Below are positions 11,094-23,348 of a stretch of DNA of 64,000 nucleotides, piece by piece. How positions within the stretch are numbered: the first letter of the stretch is position 1; each line of letters starts with the position of its first letter. The position numbers were made by a program, and so were the translations under genes. Under the pieces are notes generated by a model. The model made no database searches and was not told where the DNA came from. It worked only from the letters and a program-made list of their open reading frames with translations. Source of the stretch: Lindgomyces ingoldianus (taxonomy: Eukaryota; Ascomycota; Dothideomycetes; Pleosporales; Lindgomycetaceae); contig NW_022985180.1 in NCBI RefSeq assembly GCF_010093535.1, forward strand, positions 7,748 through 71,747. Direction: 5' to 3'.

Positions 11094-11672
11094 TGTTATA
11101 GTCTATAGTTAGACTAACATAACTCTACCTAAAGTGCTCTATAATCTAGCTAAGTTAGAGCAAAGCTTGTTTATAGACTAATTAGAAGACACAAAGGCAG
11201 CGCAGCTGCCTAGGATTATAAAAGAATGCACTGTCTAGTAAGAAGACTAGCTAAAGAATAGAAACAAGTTAAATAAGTTAGATAAGCTACGCTAGACAAA
11301 CTTATTTAACTTAATTAATATGTTCTTAGCACTATTAGACATGTATATAGTTCTAACTTTAAATAACTTTTAGAAAGTGTGTTTAATGTTTAGTTTATTT
11401 TTTATATAGACTAAGTAGCATTCTAGCTTTCTAAAAAGCAATAATACTATTTATATATCTTATAACATATATACCTCTAATTCTATCTAACAGGACTGTC
11501 TAACCTAGCTACTATACTGCTGCCGCAGGGACAAACTATAATCTAGTCGCCCTCTCTTACTCTATTAGCCTATTAGCCCTTACGTAGGACTGTACACTCG
11601 GCCCCTAGCCTCTGTCCTACCTCCCTAGGAACAACATTAACCTAAGTGCTTTCTAAAGCAAGGATTGTAACA
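11094..11672 (+). repeat. 3' LTR of gypsy family I copy (579 bp)
   Basis: Begins TGTTATAG and ends TTGTAACA, and aligns along its whole length with the LTR at 37887-38480. A purine-rich stretch (AGAAAGAAAAGGCAGCA) lies just before it. It contains an imperfect inverted repeat (AAGTTAAATAAGTT with AACTTATTTAACTT) at about 11250-11310 that other copies replace with different sequence. Confidence 0.88.
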
Positions 11673-12845
11673 AAAAGTTAGTAAACTATTTATATACTTT
11701 AAAAAATTTATTTTTATAAGTATTAATTATACTTTAAGTTTTAAAGTATTACTTAAAGTTTATAACTACTAGAGTTTATTATATATAAGTAGTAGTAGTA
11801 ATAAAGTGCATAACTTTATATTAAAGCTTATTATAACTTATTATAAGTTAAAAAAAACTAATCTAGCACTTTAAAACTTTTTTTTAAATATTACTAAAAG
11901 TAATTATAGCATTATAAGCTACTTTAAAGTATAGTAAAAACTTTATTTTTATAATATAAGTAATTTAGTTATATAGAAAGTTTTTAGCTTAGCACTTATA
12001 CACTTTTTTAAAAAAAAGTAAAATAACCTCTATTAAGTAGCTATAAAAAGCGTAATAAGTAAAAAAGTATATAAATAGTAATAATTTTATTATTTATATA
12101 GTATTACTAAAAACAAAGTAAGTTATAGCTTTTATAGCTATTATTAACTAGTAGATAGTAGCTGCTAATAGTACACTTCTTTATATATATATTAAAGTGC
12201 TTTAACTAGTTTAGGCTAAGCTAATTAGTAGTCTAGCTATACTTAAAAACTATAGTAACTTAATTTTAAAGTTATTTTTTATACTAGTGTTGCGTTTGCT
12301 AAAAGGTTAACCTTCTAGCTAGCACAGCAGAAGGATATATATAGACAGATAGCTGTATACAACAACTAGTTTAAAAAGTAATTACTACTTTAAAAAATAA
12401 TAAAAAGTAATTACTACTTTAAAAAATAATAAAAAGTAAAATAGCCTACTTTTTAGTATTAATACTTTAGATAGCTATTATTTACTTTTAATTACCTAGC
12501 TAGACTGCTTTTAGCTGTTCTTATTTCTCTAAACTTATAATAACTACTTTAGTAGATATTTAGCTTCTTATAAACTTTATTTTATTAAAGTTATATATGT
12601 TATTATTTTAGATACTATACTTAGCTTTAATATTTTTTATAAAGTTAAAGTAGCTTTAAATTACTATAAAAATTTTATAAAAAGCTTTTTTATAGTTATA
12701 GTTATACTTAAACTTTACTTTAAGCTTTAAGTAGTGCTTAATAAATATATTAAGCTAACGTACTTTACAGGCGAGTTGCTTACACACCTAAGTTGCTTAC
12801 TTTTGCCAAGACCCCACTCTAACAAACTCTATTATAGCCTATAAC
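11673..12845. other. RIP-degraded AT-rich tract with transposon scraps
   Basis: About 11,673-12,540 is very AT-rich, repetitive-looking DNA with no frame I can identify. About 12,580-12,756 resembles the interior of the foldback family (the reverse complement of the pogo transposase region around 8340-8520), heavily mutated. No gene. Confidence 0.6.
12758..12818 (+). mobile_element. Terminal fragment of foldback/pogo element
   Basis: Starts with ACGTACTTTACAGGCGAG after a TA (12756-12757) and matches the first ~60 bases of the complete foldback elements, then ends abruptly. Confidence 0.7.
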
Positions 12846-12971
12846 TGTAAGGACGGAGCTCTGTACCACTACGCTAATACAACTAAAAAGGTGCGAATAA
12901 TTAACCAACAGTTAATTATTGCGTACAGAATAGTATATATACCCGTTGCACGTAAGCACCATCTCAGCCTT
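12846..12971. repeat. 129 bp solo LTR of the TRIM-like family (left 126 bp), split by a gypsy element
   Basis: Starts TGTAAGG and matches the 129 bp LTRs at 47290-47418 and 47716-47844. It is interrupted after GCCTT (12967-12971) by the gypsy element at 12972-21590. Its last three bases (ACA) follow the repeated GCCTT at 21591-21598. A second 24 bp copy of the LTR end lies directly after (to 21622). Confidence 0.85.
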
Positions 12972-13174
12972 TGTCACGGTCAACTTGGACATGCCTCGGA
13001 CTCTCCCCGGAGAGCCCTCGGCCCAGCCTTGGGCACATGACGTCCTGTCACGTGCCCTAGCACATATATATATATCTTCTTACAAACCCCTAAGTCTCCT
13101 TAAGGATTTGTCTATTAATACTATCCTATACCCCCTTCTGCGCTTCACGCTTCCTGCTTTACAGTGCTCTTATA
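12972..13174 (+). repeat. 5' LTR of gypsy family III (203 bp)
   Basis: Same length as the 3' LTR at 21388-21590 and differs from it only by transitions. It contains a TATATATATA box-like run. The open frame seen here is just LTR sequence. Confidence 0.92.
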
Positions 13175-13239
13175 ATTTAAATCCTTTATACTCTCCTATA
13201 AAAACGCAGTTAGTTTAAAGAACAAAAGGCTACTTCTAC

Positions 13240-16200
13240 TACTGCTTCTTAAGCTCTACCTTAATTAAAGAGCTATAACAACAATAGCTAACAGTAGTCG
13301 CACACGCAAAAGCAGGGCCACAGCCACTACCCCTTCCAAGGCCGTCCCAGAGACGCCTTATAACAACCCTAGTACTTAACTCCTTAAGCACCTCACATTC
13401 TAGCGCCTTAACTAAATTCCACTAGATTAGCAAGTATAAGAGGTAGAAAATAAAGAACACTAAGTCTTTAAGTTAAAAAATAAGCAAGACCCTAGAAACT
13501 ATTAGAGACATAGTTAAACTAAACCTAAAAACTCTTTAGGTTACACTAGATAAAGATTAAACAACCCTTTTATTACACTAAGCCCCCTAGGTTTTAGAAC
13601 TTTAGGGACTGCTAGTTAGCTCCCTATAGGCCACTTACAGCAACTGTTAGCAACAGGGGCAAACGCAATACGCTGCAGTACCCTTCTAGGGCAGGCCTAA
13701 ACTAGCTCTACTGCTGTCCTAGTGCAACTCTTAACTAATAAAGCGTTTATATAATTACTTCTTATAAAAGCCTTTTAGCTTAAGGCTAAAAGAGCTTTAG
13801 AAGCTAAAATTAGTTAAGCTTATAAATAAGCTTAGATTACTTTTACAACCCTTAGCCTATCTCTTAGAACTACTCTAGATTAACTCTAATCCTAAGCTAG
13901 CCTAGATAAGACCCTAAGTTAGCTATCTAAAATTAAGGCCCCTTTAAAGCTTAGCTTCTTAAAGAAGTCTCTAACCCTACAGCAGGTAGACACCTAAGTA
14001 AGAGATATAAACAGTATCTAGAAATATGTAGACCTTCTAGATAACTCTGCTACTTAAACCTAATAAATTATTAACTAGATCTAGTTTAAAGTCTATAAGA
14101 ACTTAATTAGTTACACTATTAATAAAGGCACTATTAAAACCTAGGCTTAGCTTTAAACTAAAGTACACAAGCTTACCTAGGATTCTCTTCTAACACAGTA
14201 CAAGAACTACTATTACTTTTAGAATACAGAGTAGAAAGTAGGCAATACATTTAACACTTTTATTACCTAGCTATTTTAGTAAGAGGGTCTTTTAAAAAAC
14301 ACTTTTTTCTAAACCTCTAATAAAAAGAAACTTTATAAAATTAAAATTACCTTTATATAAAGCTGCCTCTTAGAATCTATCTAAAAAGAAATGCAGCACA
14401 ATAGCTTACTTAAGTCTGTAAACACTTAGCTAGAGTTTAAGCGCGCTGTACGCAACGCTAAAACTGTTGCTTACTCTAAGCAAGCTCTAATAACGCCCTA
14501 GGCTAGCTCTAGAGACGCTTTAACTTAGAAAAAAAAGCAGTCCTGCTTTACCTTAAACTCTTAACAGTAGTAGAAAGATAAAAGACAAGACTAGAAGCCT
14601 ACAGGCTAATTAATAAGCAACTAATAGTCCTTAGTACAAAGAACTAATACTGCTGTAACAACGCCTTAAGAGACCTTTAGTAAACATAAGCCCTACTAGA
14701 AGAACTAATTTAACTAGAAAGATAATAATAGCATAAAAAAAGAGAAGCCTTAGTTGCAAATCTTACACGCTTATAACTAGAGCCTAAATTAAATAGTAAG
14801 CAGCTTTATATTATAGTTTAGGTGCAGCTTAAACTCTCTAACAGTAGAACAACTATCCTCTGCAGCCTTTATAACATAGGTGCTAAATTAAACCTAATAA
14901 ACGCTAGCGTTATTTAGAAATATAGCCTCTTATGTAAGCACTACTATAAGAAGCCTAACACAAGCTTTATTAACAATTACTAATTATAGTTAGAATTGCT
15001 ATATAATCTTTCTCTTGTCTACATAGACAACAGGGGTACTAATAAAGAAGTTAGCCTTTAAAGATTTTAGTTAGCTAATTTCTTAAGTTATAACCTAATC
15101 TTAAAGTATTCTTAGCTATAAGAAGCTAACCTTAAAATCTGTTTTAAAGACAGTACATTTAAGTAGTAAAAAAATAATAACAGTAGAATCTAGTTAGTAT
15201 TTGCTAAAAAGCTCCTAAAGGACTTTAGTCCTAAAGAGACTGCATATGTGCTACACCCTACCTCTTATACTATTTAACTAATAAGCAATAATGTTAGGAA
15301 GGAAGCCCTCTTAGAGGAACTGCTTTAGGGACACCCTAAACCTGCTCCGCAAGCCCCTAGGCCTAGTGGCAACATAGTGCAGGATGCAGAGTACTTTTAT
15401 TGTTAAGGGCTGCTCTAGTTAAAGAAGTACATGCTTAAGATTTAAAAGCATCTTTAAAAGTGTGTTAAGATATTTCTAAAGCTTTTATAGCTTTCTAAAG
15501 CTATAGCCTATTATGTAGTAGCTAGTATCTATAATTAAGGCTACTGCTAGGCCACACTGCCTACAGGCGTTGCCCAGGTACTTCCCAACAACAGCAATGG
15601 GTATCTAGGCACTAATAATGCTGACAACGCTCTAGACCCTAAGGAACTTGCGCATGTTCTCTCTAAGTTCCACTCTTAGTGGTACGCTTTTAGCAAACAT
15701 TGTACAAACATCCTTAGGCTAAACAGTAAGCATAATTATGCTATAGAGATTAAGAAGGGAAAGAAGATTCTAAACCTTCTAATCTATAACCTCTCCTGCC
15801 ACAAACTAGATATCCTGCGGGAATACCTTAATGCGGCCTAGGAGAAGGGTTAGATACACCTAAGCAGGTTGCTAGCAGGTGCTCCTATTCTCTTTGTCCT
15901 AAAACTAGATAGGACACTGTAACTTTATGTTAACTATTAAAGTCTTAATAAAATTATAATTAAGAACTAATATTCTATCTTACTTATAAGTAAAATGTTA
16001 GATTGCCTATTAAAAGCTAAAGTCTTTATAAAGCTTAACCTTTGCAACGCCTACTATAGGCTTTGCATTAAGGAAGAGAATAAGTAGAAGACTACTTTTA
16101 AGACATAGTATAGGCATTTTAAGTACCTTATTATGCCCTTTAGCCTAGCTAATGCCCTAGCCACCTTTTAGTCCTATATCTATAGGGCTTTAGGAGGCTT

Positions 16201-19200
16201 GTTAGATAGGATATGTGTTATTTATCTAAACAACATCTTTATTTACTCTAAAGATAAAAAGGACTACAAGTAATATATCTTTAAAGTTTTTAATTAACTA
16301 GTAGAATAAGGACTATACTGTAAAGCATTTAAATGTTTTTTTAAAATAAAGGCTGTTAAGTTCTTAGGCTTTATAGTTACGCTAGAAGGTGTAGTAATAG
16401 ACTTATTACGCGTCTAGACAATTAAGGAATAGCCTAAGCTAGAGAGCTTTAAAGACATCTAGGTATTTCTAGGCTTTATAAACTTTTATTAAAGATTTAT
16501 CTATAATTACTTAAAGATTACACGCCTACTAGTTAACTATATAATAGCTGCTTAAGCCCTAAGTCTGCCCTGTAGGGGCTCTAACTTAAAAAAGAAGAAG
16601 AAAGCAAAGTAGAATTATAAGAGTCCTATAAAGTAGTACTAGGAATAGTTCTAGCCTAAAAAGGCCTACAACACCTTTCTAACTTTTAAGTTAAAATTTA
16701 TAGATGCCTTAGTTTTTTAGCACTTTAATTTATTAAAGCTAGTTATAATTATTATAGACGCTTCTAAGTTTACTATAGCAGTAATACTGCTCTAGCCTTA
16801 GTTCTCTAAGCTAGCAGTAAATTGCTACTAGAGGCCTATAGCCTTCTAGAGCTGCAAGTTAAGCAGCCTACAACTCTGTTAGCATACACATAATAAGGAG
16901 TTGTGCGCAATTATAGAGAGCTTTAAACATTAGAGGCACTACCTAAAGTACGCCCTAAGCATAATCTAGGTACTCTCTAATTACAACAATCTACGCTATT
17001 TTATAACAACAAAGGAGCTCTCCCCTAAGCAAGCCTGCTAGGCAGAAGAGCTAGCGCAGTTTAATTTTAAGATTAAATATAAGCTAGGTCTAAAAAACCT
17101 AGCTAACAGACTATCTAAAAGACCTAATTACGCAAAAGGGGTCTTCTTAAGAGAAGTAAAATTACTGTAAAATGTAATGCTCCTAACTTTACAGCAGAAG
17201 CTTTAGGTGTAGGCAATTTAAATGTCCACAGCTTATTACGCTAGTTAGGCAGCGTGTAGTATAACTTCTCCTAACAGTGACCTAGCAAGGTGCTGTACTA
17301 TACCTAGGGAATCCCTAAATCCACCTAACATAATGTTAATTATTAGAGGTACGCCTCTATTAACCTAACCTGTTGTTCCCACAAACTATAGCAGTTACAG
17401 GGCAGTTAATCCTAAAGCGCTGCAGGTCCTCTATAGGGAACTTATAATGCAACAACAGACCTAGGATGTTATAGAGGAGTTCCTTTATTACCCTTATATT
17501 TATAAGATGTTATTGCTAAACTATCTTACTATTATAGCTATATAAGATAAAAACACCTATGCTTTAAAAGTCCTAAAATGTCTCTCTAAGTATATTAAGT
17601 AAGTGCAGGAAACTAATAAGGCCTATTAGTTAAATGCGCTCTTAATAGAAAGGAAGGTAAGTAAGGTAAAAAAAGGCACCTTGTTTTAGAAGCATAACCC
17701 TATAAGTGTCCTGCACAGGAATAGGAAAGTGTAGATCCTAGACAATAAAGCCTTACATTAAAACATCCTAATAAAGAACTATAATAACCTTATAAAAAAG
17801 CATTACAGTGTTAAAAAGACTATAAACCTTCTTAAAAGGAAATACTACTAGCTATACCTTTGCTATAACGTTCACAAGTATGTTGCAAGGTGCGCACTAT
17901 GCTAGCTAAATAAGATTTAGCAGTATAAGCTTTAAAAGTTACTAGAACTTTTACTCTTACCTACTTCTTTATAAAGGCACTACTTACTAGACTTTATTAC
18001 TAACCTGCTAAAGTTAAGAAACTTTATAGGCAGTACTTATAACTTAATCTTAGTACTTGTTAACTGCTTTTTAAAGTATGTCTAGTACCTTTCTATTACT
18101 AAGACTATTACAGCAAGAAAACTAGCTACCCTTCTAAAGAAGCAATTCTTTATAAAGATAGAACTACTAGATACTCTTATTTTTAATTATAGTTTAATCT
18201 TTACTAGTTAGTTTTAGTTAGACATCTACTTCTACTTAAAGATTAACTACTAGCTTAGTACAGCTTTTTATTCTTAAACTAATAAGTAAACTAAGTGTTA
18301 AAATTAAAAATTAAAGTTATTTTTACAGTTATACTTAAACTACTAGTAAGATAATTAGTGCAAGCTGCTACTGTACGCAGAGTATGCTTACAACTCTAAG
18401 AAACACTCCTCCTACAGCAAATGCCTAATACGCGTAGCGTACAGGGTTACTCTAAAGGGCTTTAACAGGGTTAAGGACAATTATTAGCTTAGGCGCCCGC
18501 CCCAGGTATAGGACAAGTCTAGAAAGGCACTAGCCCTGCGGGACTAGGTAGTTGCTTATCTCTTAAGATAGAACAAGCAATAAAAAGCTACGCGCTTATG
18601 CCTTAAGCAGGCGCAGCAGCACTAGGTTAAATAGTACAACACTAAGCATTTAAAGAAGCACTTTAGTGTAGGAGATTAAGTTATTCTAAGGTTAAAGCAC
18701 ATTAAAACATAGCGTTTATTAAAAAAGCTTAATGCAACATACCTAAGACTCTTTAAAGTACTTAAGAAAATTAAAAAGCTAGCATACTAGCTAGACTTAC
18801 TATAATTAATGTAAAAGATCTATTTTGTCTTCTATATTTTACTGCTAGAGCAATAGAACAAGCCTCTTTAAAAAAAGCCCTTCTAGCCTAGGCCTGTACA
18901 CGTCCTAGAGACAGATAGCAGAGACTACTATAAAGTTAAAGGAATTCTTAAACATAAAGATTTAAAAGTAAAACAATAGTTTTTTATAAAGTAGCTTAGG
19001 TAGCCTTTTAAGGACTTTACTTAAAAACTTAAGAAACACTTTAACAACTATAAAAAAGTTCTTTAGAATTATTAGCTTACTCTATATAATACATTATAAT
19101 AGAAGCAACAGCTAAACACTACACCTACAGGTACCCTCTAGGGGACAACTACACTAACTTTAGCACTTGCAGCAAAACCTAATGCAATCTAAACTCTGCA

Positions 19201-19250
19201 ACACAGGAATTACTAAAAAAAGTTAGCATATAGATAAAAAAAAAATAGAG
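13240..19250 (+). pseudogene. RIP-inactivated gag-pol of gypsy family III
   Basis: No frame is intact, but the protein is readable across stops with the domains in the order gag, protease, reverse transcriptase, RNase H, integrase, chromodomain-like. Most in-frame stops are TAG or TAA where Gln is expected. In the RNase H core the IDAS Asp survives, while both catalytic Asp of reverse transcriptase read as Asn. The chromodomain-like part reads ILKHKDLKVKQ..FFIKWLR, followed by a Trp/Phe-poor, Lys-rich tail. Confidence 0.82.
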
Positions 19251-21387
19251 TAATAACTTATACTTTTTACTATAAAATTTTAACTTTATGTAGCTTATAA
19301 AGTTATAACCTAGAGTAGAGTGTAAATGTCTGTATTAAAGGTACTGTCTAGGGCCCCACTAGACCTAGAGAGGTCCTAGGTGAAGTCTAGACTAGGTATT
19401 ATCCACATATATAACAGGAACATCCTAAAGATTTCTAAAAACATTGCTAGCTACTCTTTTAGTAGAACAAAGGTTCTGCGCGCTTCTAATCTATTTATGC
19501 TGTACTAGACTGCTAATTTATAACTAGTAAGCTTACTTTCTTAGTAGCAGGTATATTTAGCCTATAGTAGTACTACTGTTTCTTCTAGTTAGTTACGCAG
19601 CTGTTCTTAAGAAAAATTGCCTTAGACTTAGACTAGATAATAGTATTATTTAAATAGTTCTTACTAACGCTACTAAGACTACTTTAAAATAAAGTTAGCT
19701 ATAATCTAAATAACCTGTAATACTAAGACATACCTTATGCTGCTTATAGTTGTGTTCCTAGGAAACCTAACGCTGCTAGGCATACTCTGCTAGCGTAAAG
19801 CCCTTAGTCTTACGCTTTAACTACTAGAAGTATGCATTAATATGCTCCTTAAGGGCTAGCGCATACAGAAGGACATTCTCCTAATAGTAGAGCTAAGCTT
19901 TAGCATCTAAGTTAGGTTCTTAACTTAAGTTACTTATAGTCTTAATAGCGCGTTTGTTATAGTTAAGAGCTTAGTTAATATAGTACTAAAGAATATTTCT
20001 AGCGCAGCAGAAGCAAGGGTTAAGCTGTACAGAGTTAGCATAAACTTAAAGAGCTCTAAAGAGACTTACTTCTACATAGCTACCTGCCTTTTTATTAGCA
20101 CAGCTTTTATAAACACTAAACAGTGTGCTTTTTAGGCACACGCTAGTGTTTACAGCTATGTAAAGATTAGAAGCTAAGGGCTCCTTACTGCCTTTCTTAG
20201 ACAATAGCGCAGCAACACAGCCACAGCACTATTTCTAGATAAGTGGCAGCTAAGGCTCTAAGTAAGGCAGAAGCTTATAGACATGCGCAGGAATCTCCTC
20301 TTTAAAGCACTAGGCAAGAGATGTAATAGGCATAGTAAGGGAAGATAAGGTTATAGCTAGAAAGACTAGTTAAAAAGGAGCTAAAAAAAAAGTAAAAAAA
20401 AAAGGTTTAAAAATAGCAAAAACAGTGTTTTATACTTAAACCTACACTTACCTTTTTTACTTTATGTAAAGTCTAGAGTTGCCTTAAAGCCTTACTGCCT
20501 ACAACCTGCTTAGTATAAAATGTTAGAGAGATAAAGAAACATGTAAATAGCTTAAAAAAACTATTACTTATGCTTACACCTAACTAACTAGAAGAGCAAC
20601 TACTCTTAGTAAATAGCAACATATTAAAAGCATTATTTTTAAGCATTTTACGCACAGAGATATTTCTAAAGCACTAATTTATTAGTACTTAAAGGAACTA
20701 GCAGAACAACTTGCTTATATAGCACCACACCTCCCTATTTAGCACTTGCAACTCTAGACTAAAGCAGCTACAGATTTAGTTTTAAAAGCTTTATAGCACT
20801 AACCTTAGAACTATTCTAGCAATACATTAAAACTCTAAGCTATTTTAAATAAAATTATAATGTTATAAGCTTACTAATAACTATTTTTTTAATAAAAAAG
20901 ACCTAGTAATTAACTGCTGCATTTAAGAGAACTACCTGCGCAGGAGCAGTGCATCTACAGATACTTTATAGTACTTATAAGTACTAAAACTAAAACTTTA
21001 GGACCTTTAAAAGCAGACCTTAACTAGATAGTAAAAAAAAAAAGTTGTAATCTTAGGTTACTTTTATAAAAGTAGGCTTTTTAATTATAGACTATCTACT
21101 TTACTTAGCCTCTGCAGGCCTATTAGGCTTAACTTAATAAAACAAGAACGCCTTACATTAGTAGCTACAGCGCTAGTAATAATGTTTTAACTCTTCTAGT
21201 TATACTTCTTTAGACATAGTTTTCCCTTACTAAGGTTTTCTAGAGTTTAGTTACTAGTAATAAGTACTACCTAGGCGTAACCTGTACAGTCCCCACCGCA
21301 GGTCCGCCTAGGGCTAGTCTAAGTTACTATAATATCCTACCTATCTAATCGCAGGATTGAGGACGACCTGCAGAAGGAGGGGGGCCA
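19251..21387 (+). other. Unassigned 3' region of gypsy family III
   Basis: About 2.1 kb between the chromodomain-like region and the 3' LTR with no recognisable domain and many stops in all frames. It holds a strong hairpin (20111-20151) and ends in the polypurine tract. It could be a third gene (env-like or captured), a nested insertion whose ends I cannot see, or untranslated sequence. Confidence 0.5.
20111..20151. repeat. Stem-loop inside gypsy family III
   Basis: AAACACTA pairs with TAGTGTTT and GTGTGC pairs with GCACAC around a short TTTTTAG loop. ACATAGCT upstream (about 20,074) and AGCTATGT downstream (about 20,154) extend the symmetry. Confidence 0.7.
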
Positions 21388-21590
21388 TGTCACGGTCAAC
21401 TTGGACATGCCTCGGACTCTCCCTGGAGAGCCCTTGGCCCAGCCTTGGGCACATGACGTCCTGTCACGTGCCCCAGCACATATATATATATCTTCTTACG
21501 AACCCCTAAGTCTCCTCAAGGATTCGTCTATTAATACTATCCTGTACCCCCTTCTGCGCTTCACGCTTCCTGCTTCACAGTGCTCTCACA
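21388..21590 (+). repeat. 3' LTR of gypsy family III (203 bp)
   Basis: Pairs with 12972-13174. It keeps more C and G than the 5' copy and ends CTCTCACA. The open frame across it and into the flank is not a gene. Confidence 0.92.
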
Positions 21591-21622
21591 GCCTTACACG
21601 TAAGCGCCATCCCGGCCTTACA

Positions 21623-23348
21623 TTAGGCTATATAATCTAATTTTTTTTTATATCTAGTTAAAGTTTAAAACAATATAACTATTTAATGCTAATAATACAA
21701 TCTTGTAAGCTAAGGTTTATAATTATAAAAAGGTAGTTCTAGATGCTTTTACTATTAATTTGCATGTGTAGGCAGATATACTAGTAGACAGGAACTTAGA
21801 TTTAGTCTTAAAAGCCCTTAACTATAACTTTAAAAAGTAAACGTTAGATAGAGACATAAAGGCATTAGAATAAAGACTTAGTAGTTATTAAGTTAATAAA
21901 TAGGAAACTATGTGCGCTAGTATTAACTAAAAAATTTAATTAAACTCTAATACCTTTTAAGTATAAAATAGTAGAGACTTAAAAATGTTTTTCTTTAAAT
22001 AAGTGTAATAGGTTAATATTTACTAGGTTGTACTTATTTAAGCCTAAAATAAAAAGTTTCTCTAAGTGTTTTTATTTCTTATTTAAAAAGGGTCTAAGTT
22101 ATAATTATTTACATCTATAAACTTTTTATTAGATTTTTATTACTCTACCTTAATCTTTTATACTCTAAAGATAGGATAATTACTAGTAAAATGTTTTAGT
22201 TTACTATAATTATAATAGTTACTAGAAGTTGTTTGTCTTTTAGAGGCAGGTGTCTAGCTAGGTTGTTAGTAAGTAGCTAGGGTGGATTAGGGTACTAACA
22301 TAGGTGCAGGTTAGAGTGCACTTAAATAGTATACTGCCTTAGATATATTACTAAAAACCTTTTAAAACTACTTTATAATAAGTCTAATATTAGATTATTA
22401 GGTGTAGTTAATAGTTTACTTTAAAATAGTAAAAGTGTTTCTTCTTTCTATGTTATAAGCTATTAAGTAGGCTACTATTATCTTAAAAAAGCTCTTCTAA
22501 GTATGTTTAAAACCTAAGTTTAGTACTTTTAGGCTAGGCAGTATTTTTTCTTATAAGTAGAAGAACTATTTTAACTTTAATATAAACTCTTTAACAGCAG
22601 CACTAATAAAGTAAGCTTTAAAAGTAAAAAACACTTCTTTTTTACTTATTCTTAGAGTCTAAAACGCTTGTTACACCTTTGTCTCTTTATTACTAGTAAT
22701 AAAGTATATTTATAAAAGCTTAATTATTTTTTTTATATTTCTAAACTAAAAGTTATCTAATTTAGCTAGGTATCTAGGCTCTAGGCATTCCTTTGCGATA
22801 CTAGCAGTGTGTTCCTATACTAACACTATGTGTGCCTACTTACTCTAATAGTAATCTAAATTAATGTTAAGTCTATTTATAATAAAAGCTTACTATTATT
22901 TAAACATAAGTTCTTTACTATCTATAAAGTTCTTAATCTTAGGCGTGCGTTTAGTAAGGTAGCTTTAAAGAAGCTTAAAAGTGCCTAAAAAGTCTCTTAC
23001 TATTAGTGTAGTAGAGGTAATTTAAGGTATTATTAGAGGTAATTTAGTAGTTAGTAAGAGATAATTAAAACTAATAGTTTTTAATCTAGTTAGCTATTTA
23101 ATTTATGCTCTTAATTAAGCAACTTAGTTTTTAAAGGCTATGTTACTAAAGTTTAACTTTAAATCTAGTAGGTTTTTAGCTTTAGGTCCTATAAAAGAGG
23201 GTTTAGCTGTTAAAGTTAGTAGTTGTTTAGCTCTAGTAGTAGGCATCTTGCCTTAGCTACAGCTAGAGCGTGTTATAAGCTTTATACTAAAGTCTAAGAG
23301 TAGTTAAGAGTTAAGCATTAGTAGTTATCTTTAATCCTAATAAGTTAT
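21623..23348. other. RIP-degraded AT-rich tract, identity unknown
   Basis: About 1.7 kb with stops in every frame on both strands and TA-rich composition. It is probably an old mobile element, because it is the target in which the 23349-38480 element sits and sequence of the same character resumes at 38486. No domain could be read. Confidence 0.5.

Larger units (their letters stand above)
7262..11672 (+). mobile_element. 5'-truncated Ty3/gypsy retrotransposon, family I, RIP-mutated
   Basis: Reading through stops gives, in order: end of reverse transcriptase, RNase H (about 7520-7830), then after the foldback insertion (7841-8940) an integrase with a zinc-binding N-domain (about 9130-9300) and a core ending YYLQTDRQTK (about 9650-9680). 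A 3' region and the 3' LTR follow (11094-11672). Internal sequence parallels the copies at 34606-37886, 49993-55142 and 56028-64000. The gag-protease half and 5' LTR are missing. The left edge near 7262 is approximate. All frames are broken, mostly by TAG/TAA at former Gln codons. Confidence 0.85.
12972..21590 (+). mobile_element. Ty3/gypsy chromovirus-like element, family III, complete, 8,619 bp
   Basis: Flanked by 203 bp LTRs (TGTCACGG...CTCWYAYA) and the GCCTT duplication. A polypurine tract (AGAAGGAGGGGGG) precedes the 3' LTR. Reading through stops: gag-like region (about 13,240-14,760), retropepsin remnant (NIGAKLNLINASVI, about 14,870-14,915), reverse transcriptase (FKYLIMPFSLANALATF and YLNNIFIYSK, 16,110-16,260), RNase H (IDASKFTIAV, about 16,750), integrase (about 17,540-18,300, ending STAFYS.TNKQTK) and a chromodomain-like segment (about 18,900-19,070). 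Pol order with integrase after RNase H places it in Ty3/gypsy. The YLDD catalytic Asp codons now read Asn. About 2 kb after pol (19,250-21,370) is unexplained. Confidence 0.9.
12967..21595. repeat. Target-site duplication GCCTT around gypsy family III
   Basis: GCCTT at 12967-12971 and again at 21591-21595, immediately outside the two LTRs. Removing the element and one GCCTT restores a 129 bp LTR exactly. Confidence 0.9.

Noticed and set aside
12946..13218. 90-codon frame, and its relative at 21401-21640
   Set aside because: Both lie in the two LTRs of gypsy family III; the similarity is due to the LTR pair.
13240..19250. Frequent in-frame TAG/TAA at Gln positions suggested a reassigned genetic code
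   Set aside because: TOP3, the YPK1-type kinase and GH13 genes use normal stops and CAA/CAG for Gln. The pattern is limited to repeats and fits C-to-T mutation at CpA.
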